From Zoogloea sp035335645 (GTDB taxonomy: Bacteria > Pseudomonadota > Gammaproteobacteria > Burkholderiales > Rhodocyclaceae), in the NCBI GenBank assembly GCA_035335645.1, contig DAOQMM010000005.1, positions 1 to 64,000 on the forward strand: DNA of 64,000 bases. Direction: 5' to 3'. The notes under the pieces were generated by a model. The model searched no databases. It worked only from the letters and a program-made list of their open reading frames with translations, and was not told where the DNA came from. Positions 25,291-32,606 of this stretch are shown in pieces; position 1 is the first letter of the stretch, and the number at the start of each line of letters is the position of its first letter. Made by a program: the position numbers and the translations under genes.

Positions 25291-25424
25291 GGCAGTCTCC
25301 CGGTGAAATGGATGGCGTGGTGTCCATTTTCCGGAAGGCCCGGCGGGCAGGCCAATGAGATCTTCCAACCACCGGGATAGGCCCGGGCCATCGCCCGGCG
25401 CGGCCCCCGTCCCGACGGTCGGAC

Positions 25425-26159
25425 TTACTTGAGCCCCGTCACGGCCATCTTGCGCCGCAGGAAGGCGATCTGGGTCTGGAGCGACAGGCCCTTCGGGCAG
25501 ACATCGTGGCAACCGAGCAGCGACATGCAGCCGAACACGCCGGTGTCGTCGCCGATCAGCTCGTAGAAATCGTCGTCGCTGCGTTCGTCCCGTGGATCGA
25601 GGCGGAAGCGGGCGATCTTGTTGAGCCCCACCGCGCCGACGAAGTCCTCGCGCATGCGCAGGGTGCCACAGGCGGCCACGCAGCAGCCGCATTCGATGCA
25701 GCGGTCGAGCTCATAGATCGCTTCGGCGAGGGCCGGCTCCATGGGCGCCTCGACGGCCGTGAGATCGGCCTCGGCCGTCGTGTGGATCCAGGTTTCGAGG
25801 CGTTCGGCGGTGCCGCGCATCCACTTGCCGGTATTCACCGACAGATCGCCGATCAGCTCGAAGACCGGCAGCGGGGCGAGGGTGATCAGCGGGTCCAGAT
25901 CCCGCGTCAGGCTGCGACAGGCCAGCCCGGGGCGGCCGTTGATGAGCATGGCGCAGCTGCCGCAGATGCCGGCGCGGCACACGAAGTCGAACTGCAGGGA
26001 TGGGTCCTGATGCGCGCGCACCTCCGTGAGGGCGATGAAGAGGGTCATGCCCTCCGTCTCCTCGATGCGGAAGTCCTGCCAGTGGGGGTCGATGTCCGGC
26101 CCGCAGCGCAGGATGCGCAGCGTCAGGGTGCGCGGGCCCGCGGACGCGCGGGGCTTCAT
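25425..26159 (-). CDS. frdB: Fumarate reductase/succinate dehydrogenase iron-sulfur subunit
   Basis: The 244-residue subunit has an N-terminal [2Fe-2S] domain (CRAGICGSC with a fourth cysteine in LACRSL) and a C-terminal domain with CIECGCCVAAC and GCHDVCPKGL for the [4Fe-4S] and [3Fe-4S] clusters. It carries electrons between FrdA and the haems of FrdC. The wording, including MSLLGCHDVCP, is closest to epsilonproteobacterial FrdB as I remember it. Its ATG overlaps the stop of the ferredoxin-like gene. It is the last gene of the operon. Confidence 0.9.
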   Translation of the reverse strand: MKPRASAGPRTLTLRILRCGPDIDPHWQDFRIEETEGMTLFIALTEVRAHQDPSLQFDFVCRAGICGSCAMLINGRPGLACRSLTRDLDPLITLAPLPVFELIGDLSVNTGKWMRGTAERLETWIHTTAEADLTAVEAPMEPALAEAIYELDRCIECGCCVAACGTLRMREDFVGAVGLNKIARFRLDPRDERSDDDFYELIGDDTGVFGCMSLLGCHDVCPKGLSLQTQIAFLRRKMAVTGLK

Positions 26160-26479
26160 TGTCCGTGGCCCCGGCGCACGTCGTGGCGCTGCTCGTCCCA
26201 GCCGGCCGAATGCACGCCGGGCGCCACGGTGAATTCGTCCGGGAGGTCCCGCACGAAGGTGGTGCACGGCAGGCAGCGCTCCCCATTCACCAGCACGTAG
26301 CAGGTGGCACAGGCGCCTGCATGGCACACGAAGGCATCGCCGAGGGGGGCGGGCAGGGACGGGCGGATGTGGTTGAGGGCGTTGAGGAGGGTCAGTCCTT
26401 CGGTGTCCAGCAGGGCGTATTCGTCGGGGTGGTCTGCCAGGCGCAGGGTCACGATGCGGGTTGGGGTCGGGGCGTTCAT
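26156..26479 (-). CDS. Stand-alone [2Fe-2S] ferredoxin-like protein in the frd operon
   Basis: The 107-residue product has CHAGACATC and, 11 residues on, a fourth cysteine in RCLPC, the same C-x4-C-x2-C...C plan as the N-terminal domain of FrdB. It lacks the FrdB C-terminal domain; the last 20 residues (GWDEQRHDVRRGHGQ) are polar. It starts four bases inside the end of frdA and its stop overlaps the frdB ATG, so it is firmly part of the operon. It looks like a duplicated and reduced FrdB N-terminal domain. Whether it binds the complex or acts as a soluble carrier is unknown. Confidence 0.85.
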   Translation of the reverse strand: MNAPTPTRIVTLRLADHPDEYALLDTEGLTLLNALNHIRPSLPAPLGDAFVCHAGACATCYVLVNGERCLPCTTFVRDLPDEFTVAPGVHSAGWDEQRHDVRRGHGQ

Positions 26480-28257
26480 GTGTGTTCTCCTGAACGGTGG
26501 TTTCGGCCGCGGAAGCGCGTCGGAACCAGATGTTCGTACGGCATCAGGGCCTGCTGTACGGTGTAGCGGTCGGCCGTTGCGAAGGCGCTGCGGATCGTCG
26601 CGATCTCGTCCGCACGGCGCGCGGTGTCGGGATGCTCCACGGCATTGCGGGCGCCGTAGCCGCGCCAGCCAGGCGGCAGCTCCATGCGCATCACGTCGAG
26701 GGCCTCATAGCTCAGGGTCGGCCGGGTCTGCTGCGGGTCGGGCCAGGTGGCCAGGGTGCGCTTGAGCCACAGGGCGTCGTCGCGGCGGGGGAAGTCCTCG
26801 CGGAAATGGGCGCCACGGCTTTCCGTGCGTTGCAGCGCTCCATCGGCCACGCAGAGGGCCAGCTTGAGCATCTTCTGCACCCGGTAGGCGGTCACGAGTT
26901 CCGGGTTGGCCCCCGGGCGACGCGTGGCGATGCCGATACGGCGGCTGCGCTCGAGCAGGGACGCCAGTTCGGCGACAGCGCTTTCGAGCAGGTCGCCCCG
27001 CCGGAAGATGCCGACCTGCTCGGTCATGATGGCCTGCATGCGGGCGAGCAGCGCCTGGGCGTCTTCGGTGCCAGTGCCGCTCAGCAGCGTGTCCAGATGA
27101 TGCTGTGTCCGCTCGAGACAGTCGCGGACCAGCGCGGTGGAGACCTGCAGCTCACCCATCGGCGATTCCACGAAATCGGCCATCCGCTCGCCGACGATCA
27201 TGCCGGCCACCACCGTCTCGGCGACGGAATTGCCGCCCAGACGGTTGAACCCATGGAGGTCCCAGCAGGCCGCCTCACCACACGCGAACAGGCCGCGCAG
27301 GCCACGGACGTGCCCGCTGGCGTCCGTGCGGATGCCCCCCATGGAATAGTGCTGGGCGGGACGGACCGGGATCCAGTCGCGGGACGGGTCGATGCCCAGG
27401 AAATGCTGGCAGATCTCCTTCACCTCCCGCAGACGTCCGTCGATATGGGCCGCGCCGAGGAGCGTGATGTCCAGCCACAGGTGGTCGCCATAGCGCGTCT
27501 TGACCCCGTGGCCGGCACGGATGTGCTCCTCCATGCGCCGTGACACCACGTCGCGGGAAGCGAGCTCCTTCTTCTCGGGCTCGTAGTCCGGCATGAAGCG
27601 GTGACCCGCGGCATCCCGCAGCAGACCGCCATCGCCACGACAGCCCTCGGTGACGAGGATGCCCGCCGGGAAGATGGTGGTGGGATGAAACTGCACCGCC
27701 TCCATGTTGGCCAGGGTCGCCACACCGGTCTCAAGGGCGATGGCTGCGCCGATGCCCTCGTTGATGATCGCGTTGGAGCTGACCTGGTAGATCCGCCCGA
27801 AGCCGCCGCTGGCGATGCAGGTGGCCTTGGCCACATACGCGCTCAGGGCCCCGGTGACGAGATCGCGCACGATGGCGCCGTGACAGCGGCCGCCTTCGTG
27901 GATCAGGGCCAGCGCCTCGGTCCGTTCATGGACCGGGATGCCCGCCGCGACGGCCTGGTCGCCCACCGCGTAGAGCATGGCGTGGCCGGTGCCGTCNNNN
28001 NNNNNNNNNNNNNNNNNNNNNNNNNNNNNNNNNNNNNNNNNNNNNNNNNNNNNNNNNNNNNNNNNNNNNNNNNNNNNNNNNNNNNNNNNNNNNNNNCTGG
28101 CCTGCATGCCGCCCTGGGCCGCCGCCGAGTGGGAACGCTTGGGCGGCACCAGACTCAGCAGGATCACTTCGTGCCCGCGTCGGCGCGCGCCGACCGCGGC
28201 CCGCAGGCCGGCCAGTCCGCCACCGATCACCAGCACGTCGGTATAGACGATGCGCAT
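26476..28257 (-). CDS. frdA: Fumarate reductase flavoprotein subunit (interrupted by an assembly gap)
   Basis: The N-terminal FAD site reads VLVIGGGLAGLRAAVGARRRG, and SAAQGGMQA precedes the gap. Beyond it come DGTGHAMLYAV, the active-site region MEAVQFHPTTIFP with TEGCRGDGG, HYSMGGIRTD and FNRLGGNSVAET, which are diagnostic of FrdA/SdhA. The C-terminal part (ALCVADGALQRTESRGAHFREDFPRRDD) is highly similar to Wolinella-type FrdA. The enzyme interconverts fumarate and succinate on the cytoplasmic face. The ATG lies two bases after the frdC stop. The frame agrees across the N-run, but the run is nominal. Confidence 0.92.
   Translation of the reverse strand: MRIVYTDVLVIGGGLAGLRAAVGARRRGHEVILLSLVPPKRSHSAAAQGGMQAXXXXXXXXXXXXXXXXXXXXXXXXXXXXXXXXXXDGTGHAMLYAVGDQAVAAGIPVHERTEALALIHEGGRCHGAIVRDLVTGALSAYVAKATCIASGGFGRIYQVSSNAIINEGIGAAIALETGVATLANMEAVQFHPTTIFPAGILVTEGCRGDGGLLRDAAGHRFMPDYEPEKKELASRDVVSRRMEEHIRAGHGVKTRYGDHLWLDITLLGAAHIDGRLREVKEICQHFLGIDPSRDWIPVRPAQHYSMGGIRTDASGHVRGLRGLFACGEAACWDLHGFNRLGGNSVAETVVAGMIVGERMADFVESPMGELQVSTALVRDCLERTQHHLDTLLSGTGTEDAQALLARMQAIMTEQVGIFRRGDLLESAVAELASLLERSRRIGIATRRPGANPELVTAYRVQKMLKLALCVADGALQRTESRGAHFREDFPRRDDALWLKRTLATWPDPQQTRPTLSYEALDVMRMELPPGWRGYGARNAVEHPDTARRADEIATIRSAFATADRYTVQQALMPYEHLVPTRFRGRNHRSGEHT
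27997..28096. other. Assembly gap of 100 N inside frdA
   Basis: The gap stands between the motifs AQGGMQA and DGTGHAML. In related flavoproteins these are about 100 residues apart, from memory of the Wolinella sequence, whereas the N-run leaves room for only about 33. About 200 bp of real sequence is probably missing, including the histidine expected to hold FAD covalently. Confidence 0.9.
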
Positions 28258-28259
28258 GA

Positions 28260-29117
28260 TTACTCCATGGACGGCGGGTTCGGCGCCGCCGCCAGGGCGG
28301 ACGGATTCGGCACCAGGGTGGCGTGGGCACCCGGCACATAGCGTTCACCGGCCCGGTCGGCGTGGGTCACGCCGATCTGCACATAGGCGCGCAGGGTGAT
28401 CAGCCCAAGGATCAGGAAGAAGGCACTGAAGACCGTCTTGGCCACGCGCAAGCGGCGCCGGCTGACTGCCGCATCGCGCCCTTCGAGCCAGCCCCATTTC
28501 ACCGCGAGGCGGTACAGGCCGATGCTGCCATGGATCTCCACCGCAAACAGGAGCAACAGGTACAGGGGCCACAGGGTGCCGGTCCAGATCCGGTCCGCGG
28601 ATTCGTAGGGACCGATCAGCTCGGGCTGGGTGAGCATGCCGTAGAGGTGCACCGTCCCCAGAAAGAACAGGGCGAAGCCGGTCCACAGCTGGATCCACCA
28701 CAGCCCCGTGTCGTCATGGCGCAGGCCTGCCCGATGGGCGGCAAAGGCGCGGTACTGACGGAAATTGGCCGGAAACTTGCGCAATGCCAGCCAGGCGTGC
28801 CCCACGAAGACCAGCAGGACGAAGCCGACGACGCAGGACACCAGCCAGGGCTGCGGCCGGCCAAGCAGCCAGGCGCCCTCGAAGAAACGCGCCACGGTAT
28901 AAAACGCGTCCTTGCTGATCAGGATGGACGAGACGAAGAACATGTGGGCGATCAGGAAGACCGCGAGGAAGAGGCCGGAGACGCTCTGCAGCACATCCAG
29001 GCGGGCGGGCCAGCGGCTGGCACGGCTGCGGACGCTGCCACGATCGGTCGGGGCGACCACCCGGGGGGCGGCACTCAGGGATTCCGCATCGGCGGTACGA
29101 ACGGCGGTAGGAGCCAT
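28260..29117 (-). CDS. frdC: Di-haem cytochrome b subunit of fumarate reductase
   Basis: The 285-residue membrane subunit has five hydrophobic helices and four histidines in the positions expected for two haems b: FLIAHMFF, FVGHAWLAL, GTVHLYGM and VEIHGSIGLYR. The glutamate two residues before the last histidine matches the E-pathway glutamate of Wolinella FrdC. It exchanges electrons with membrane quinone. The first 40 residues are polar and longer than in Wolinella, as is a 35-residue polar tail. It is the first gene of frdC-frdA-fd-frdB; 308 bases separate it from the upstream cation exporter. Confidence 0.9.
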   Translation of the reverse strand: MAPTAVRTADAESLSAAPRVVAPTDRGSVRSRASRWPARLDVLQSVSGLFLAVFLIAHMFFVSSILISKDAFYTVARFFEGAWLLGRPQPWLVSCVVGFVLLVFVGHAWLALRKFPANFRQYRAFAAHRAGLRHDDTGLWWIQLWTGFALFFLGTVHLYGMLTQPELIGPYESADRIWTGTLWPLYLLLLFAVEIHGSIGLYRLAVKWGWLEGRDAAVSRRRLRVAKTVFSAFFLILGLITLRAYVQIGVTHADRAGERYVPGAHATLVPNPSALAAAPNPPSME

Positions 29118-29186
29118 GGCGCGAAGACCTCCAGCTTGCTGCCCTCCGCATGGGAGGGCTGATTCCGGTCCCGCATCGTGGCGGCC

Positions 29187-29204
29187 CCGTCACGGGCGTG
29201 ACGG
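29187..29204. promoter_or_regulatory. Palindrome upstream of frdC
   Basis: CCGTCACG-GG-CGTGACGG is a perfect inverted repeat with 8-bp arms, 70-87 bases before the frdC start. It may be an operator or a 5' leader hairpin. On the minus strand TTGCAC and TACAGT, about 15 bases apart further upstream, are a weak promoter candidate. I saw no FNR box. The rest of 29118-29425 holds no gene. Confidence 0.4.
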
Positions 29205-29361
29205 CGGCAACCACGGCAAGGGGCCGCAGCCTGTGTCTCCTGCACTCTTTTTATGGGTAGTGGCGCACTGCAACGCTCTTGGGGTGTTGGCACTGTAGCA
29301 CAGCCTTTTGCGGTGCAACATAGGCCTTTTTCGGGGTCTGGACAGTGAATGGCGCCACGGC

Positions 29362-29381
29362 CCGCCCGAATATTCAGGCGG
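29362..29381. repeat. REP-like palindrome downstream of the cation exporter
   Basis: CCGCCCGAATATTCAGGCGG is palindromic except for one pair that could wobble in RNA. It is followed by AATCGTGAAATCTGACCCC, a sequence I associate from memory with extragenic or transposon-linked repeats. It lies about 45 bases beyond the exporter stop and could serve as a transcript end. Confidence 0.35.
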
Positions 29382-29425
29382 AATCGTGAAATCTGACCCC
29401 TCGTGCCGAGCGGGGACGGGGAGGC

Positions 29426-30376
29426 CTACTCCAGCCGCGCGGGCCGGACGCAGCCGTCGGGCAGTCCGTCGATTTCGATCTGGATGGTGGGATGGCCGAT
29501 CCGGAATCGGTGCACGAGTCCGTCGGCCAGGGCGATGAGGAAGGCGTCCCCCGGGTGACCGGCGGGCATCACCAGATGCGCCGTGAGCGCCACATCCGAG
29601 GTCCCCAGCGCCCACACGTGGAGGTCATGAACGCTGCGCACGCCTGGCTGGCTGCGCAGCCAGGCATGCACCTCGACCAGATCGACCCCCTCCGGCACCC
29701 CGTCGAAGGCGAGATGCAGGGACTGGCGGAGCAGACCCCAGGTGCCCGCCACGATCAGGGCCGCGATGGCGAGGCTGACCAGCGGATCCAGCCAGGCCCA
29801 GCCAAAAGCCAGGTACAACGCCCCCGCGCCCACGACGCCGAGCGACACCAGGGCGTCCGCTGCCATGTGCAGGAAGGCTCCGCGGATGTTCAGATCGTCC
29901 TGGCTGCCTTTCATGAGCAGAGCGGCGCTCAGACCGTTGATCAGGACCCCGAGGGCCGCCACTGCCATCACCGTGACGGCGTCGCCCGGATGGGGCGCGC
30001 CGAGGCGTTGCACGGCCTCCAGTGCCAGCGCCCCCATGGCGACCAGGAGCAGAATCGCATTGGCCAGGGCCGCCAGGATGGAGGCCCGTTGCCAGCCGTA
30101 GGTGCGCACATGGGTGGGACGCAGGCGCGCCGCGAAGGCGGCGCCCCAGGCCAGCGCCAGGCCCGCCACGTCCGACAGGTTGTGCCCCGCGTCCGCCAGC
30201 AGCGCCAGGGAATCCGCCCGCCAGCCGAACCAGGCCTCCACGGCCACGAAGAGCACGTTCAGCACGATGCCCACCGCAAAAGCCCGGTCGTGATGCGCGG
30301 GGCCCTGCCCATGCGCGCCATGGGCGTGTCCGTGGTGATGCCCGTGCCGGCAGCCCGGGCCGTGAACGTGACTCAT
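29426..30376 (-). CDS. Cation diffusion facilitator (zinc/cobalt/cadmium exporter)
   Basis: The 316-residue inner-membrane protein has a histidine-rich N-terminus (CRHGHHHGHAHG), six hydrophobic helices, metal-site motifs HNLSDVAGL and HMAADALVS in helices 2 and 5, and a C-terminal cytoplasmic domain of about 90 residues (HDLHVWALGTSDVALTAHLVM). The pattern fits ZitB/CzcD-type proton-driven exporters. Its ATG overlaps the stop of the nitroreductase-like gene as ATGA, so it belongs to that operon, which is unusual company for a metal exporter. A much longer open frame upstream is a shadow of its neighbour. Confidence 0.92.
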   Translation of the reverse strand: MSHVHGPGCRHGHHHGHAHGAHGQGPAHHDRAFAVGIVLNVLFVAVEAWFGWRADSLALLADAGHNLSDVAGLALAWGAAFAARLRPTHVRTYGWQRASILAALANAILLLVAMGALALEAVQRLGAPHPGDAVTVMAVAALGVLINGLSAALLMKGSQDDLNIRGAFLHMAADALVSLGVVGAGALYLAFGWAWLDPLVSLAIAALIVAGTWGLLRQSLHLAFDGVPEGVDLVEVHAWLRSQPGVRSVHDLHVWALGTSDVALTAHLVMPAGHPGDAFLIALADGLVHRFRIGHPTIQIEIDGLPDGCVRPARLE

Positions 30377-31449
30377 GGCTTCAGCAGCAGTTCGTCCAGG
30401 CCCTTGCGCAGGGAACGGGAGCGGGGCGGATCGGACACCCCCACCCGGCAGAAGAAACTCAGGGCCTGATCGGGGCCGATGGCCGCGATCTGCTCGAAGC
30501 GCTCCGCCAGGGCCGCCGCGCCACGATCGATGGCGGGGTCGTGGGAGATCCTCTGCCCGCTGCGGGCATACCACCGGAAGATGACCGGCGTCATCTCGGG
30601 CTGGAGATGCAGGCCGACCGCAGTGGCGGTGAGCCACAGACGCTGCATGGCCGCGCCGGCCCGCACGTGGTCCGCGAGGCCGCGCGGCGGCACGTCGGCC
30701 TTCAGCAGGAGGTGGGCCGAGCAGGCCAGCGCGGGAATCAGGTCGAGCTGCACCCGCGGCGCGATCGTACCGCCGAGGAAACGATTGAAGAACTGCACCC
30801 GCCCCCAGCTGGCCATGACCCATTCCATCAGGCGTGCCGTCGCGGCATCCACCCCCACGGCCTGCTCCGGAATGCGGTCCTTGCTGAAGCGGGCCCGCCA
30901 CTCGATGACGTCCTTGTGCACCGGGTAGGCTTCCGGGCAGGTCAGGCGCAGATACGCATTGCGCCACAGCAAGCCCGCCACGGCACGCCGTTCCGCGCCC
31001 GTCTCGAAGCACTGCACGGTGTAGCCCGCGCCCGGAGCGGCGGCGAGCGCCGTCCGCTGGCCCGAATCAAGCGGCGTCGCACGCATGGCCCGGCGCTGCA
31101 CGGTGCGCCGCTCGATGCAGGACAGCAGCGGGTCGGCTGCCAGCCCGGAGACCGGCGAGAGGGTCACATCATAGACCGGCGCGGTGTCGGTGCTGTCCGC
31201 CCGCAGGCGCCAGACGGCCTCGAGCCCGTGGGCCGTGGCGGCGATGCGCAGCGTCTCCAGGAGCGCACCGTGGGCCATGTGGCTGGCGTGGCCGTTGTAG
31301 TCATACAGGCACCAGGTGCGCGTATCGTGACCGTGGACGACAAGGCGGTCGTCACCGGCGATCTCGAAGCGCCAGGGCTGGGTGTTGTCGCCACTGGGCG
31401 CCCAGCGCGCCAGGTCGAGGATCTGCAGGCGGGTGTCGCGGGGGATCAT
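30373..31449 (-). CDS. Nitroreductase-fold FMN protein linked to a ThiF/E1-like gene
   Basis: The 358-residue product has the nitroreductase start RLQILDLARWAPSGDNTQPWRF, with APSGDN as likely FMN contact, then DYNGHASHMAHGALLETLRIA. The second half (HVRAGAAMQRLWLTATAVGLHLQPE) matches the dimer-interface and flavin region. It is longer than simple nitroreductases and resembles the nitroreductase part of the mycobacterial Rv1355c (MoeY)-type proteins, where a ThiF domain is fused to it; here the two are separate neighbours. It overlaps the cation exporter and starts 104 bases after the ThiF gene. The substrate is unknown. Confidence 0.8.
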   Translation of the reverse strand: MIPRDTRLQILDLARWAPSGDNTQPWRFEIAGDDRLVVHGHDTRTWCLYDYNGHASHMAHGALLETLRIAATAHGLEAVWRLRADSTDTAPVYDVTLSPVSGLAADPLLSCIERRTVQRRAMRATPLDSGQRTALAAAPGAGYTVQCFETGAERRAVAGLLWRNAYLRLTCPEAYPVHKDVIEWRARFSKDRIPEQAVGVDAATARLMEWVMASWGRVQFFNRFLGGTIAPRVQLDLIPALACSAHLLLKADVPPRGLADHVRAGAAMQRLWLTATAVGLHLQPEMTPVIFRWYARSGQRISHDPAIDRGAAALAERFEQIAAIGPDQALSFFCRVGVSDPPRSRSLRKGLDELLLKP

Positions 31450-31553
31450 GGCAGCAACCCCGCCCGATCGGCACCGGGTTGGCAGGCAGGCGAGCCTGCG
31501 CAAACGACAGGAGCGTGGGGACGTTTCACCTGGATGACCTCCCTCGAAACGGT

Positions 31554-32420
31554 TCAGCGGCGCATGGCGCGCAGCTGACGGCGCGCGATGAACAGGGCGA
31601 GGCGCTGCAATGGATTACGGTTGCCGCCTGGCCGCCAGGTCTTGACGTAGCGATTGCGATAGGCGTCGAACTGGAAGCCCCGTGGCGCGCACAGCACGTC
31701 ACCGCGCCCGAGCAGGATCTTGAGGGATTCAACCGCGGTGACGCCGGCGCACAGCTGGCACGCGGCAATCGTGGATGGCCCGCGCTGTTCGGCCAGATTG
31801 ACCCGCGACGGGTCGGCCAGATAGCCGCGCTGGAGCATGGCCGGCGAGAGGCCGAGCAGGAAGCGGATCGCCATCTCCTCCTCGTCACAGCCGTCGAGGC
31901 AGAAATAATCCTCGAAGGACATCTGGCCGGGCAGGAAGCTCAATACCGCCGTTCCCATGCCGAGGGGGGCCGCGGTGACCGCCGGAATCCCCCGCGCCGC
32001 GCAGGCGCGGAAGGTGGCGCGGCGGGCATCGAAGGCGAAGAAGTCGAGCCCGTCCACGTACAGATCGACACCGTCGAGGAAATCGCCCAGATTGGCGTCA
32101 TCCACGCCCCGCTCGAAGAGGCGGATGTCCAGTTCGGGATTGATGTCGCGGGCCATCTCCGCCAGCGCCGCGGCCTTGGGGCGCTGCAGGTTGGACACCG
32201 TGGCCCCCACCTGGCGGTTGAAATTGACCAGCTCGAAGACATCCATGTCGGCAATGTGGAAGGCACCGATGCCGAGCCGCGCAAGGGTGAGCAGATGCAC
32301 GCCGCCGACGCCGCCCATGCCGGCAATTGCCACCCGCTTGCCTCGCAGAGCGGCCTGTTCGGCCACCGTCACCCAGCCGATATTGCGGGAGAAAGCCTCG
32401 TCGTAAACGAACTGGACCAT
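31554..32420 (-). CDS. ThiF/E1-like adenylyltransferase
   Basis: The 288-residue protein has the nucleotide loop AGMGGVGGVHLL (about 33-44), the acidic segment DMDVFELVNFNRQ (about 58-70) and YVDGLDFF, all typical of E1-like enzymes that adenylate a carboxylate, often a peptide C-terminus. CLDGC and CQLC near residues 175 and 220 could bind zinc. No small ubiquitin-like ThiS/MoaD partner was found nearby. The last 40 residues are basic. It heads the leftward operon with the nitroreductase-like and cation-exporter genes and is divergent from an FtsX-like permease. Confidence 0.87.
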   Translation of the reverse strand: MVQFVYDEAFSRNIGWVTVAEQAALRGKRVAIAGMGGVGGVHLLTLARLGIGAFHIADMDVFELVNFNRQVGATVSNLQRPKAAALAEMARDINPELDIRLFERGVDDANLGDFLDGVDLYVDGLDFFAFDARRATFRACAARGIPAVTAAPLGMGTAVLSFLPGQMSFEDYFCLDGCDEEEMAIRFLLGLSPAMLQRGYLADPSRVNLAEQRGPSTIAACQLCAGVTAVESLKILLGRGDVLCAPRGFQFDAYRNRYVKTWRPGGNRNPLQRLALFIARRQLRAMRR

Positions 32421-32432
32421 GGAAATGCCCGG

Positions 32433-32460
32433 TTTGCCTTGCCGGCGGAACAGGTATGAT
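32433..32460 (+). promoter_or_regulatory. Possible promoter of the permease-acyltransferase pair
   Basis: TTTGCC (32433-32438) and TATGAT (32455-32460) are 16 bases apart in the interval between the divergent ThiF and permease genes. The -10 element is good and the -35 weak. The leader would be about 140 bases long. Confidence 0.35.
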
Positions 32461-32606
32461 ACGACAGTTCATGCCGCCATCCTTCGCGGTGCGCCGCGCC
32501 CCTGCTAATATTCCGGCGGGATTGCGGCGAAGCCGGCGCCGTCATCCGGGCACGGGGCCCCGATGGCCACACGCCCGCGTGCCTGCCCGGACCTGCTCTC
32601 GAGACC

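Noticed and set aside
25291..25424. Terminator after frdB
   Set aside because: Only short GC stems such as CCGAC-C-GTCGG are present and no T-run follows.
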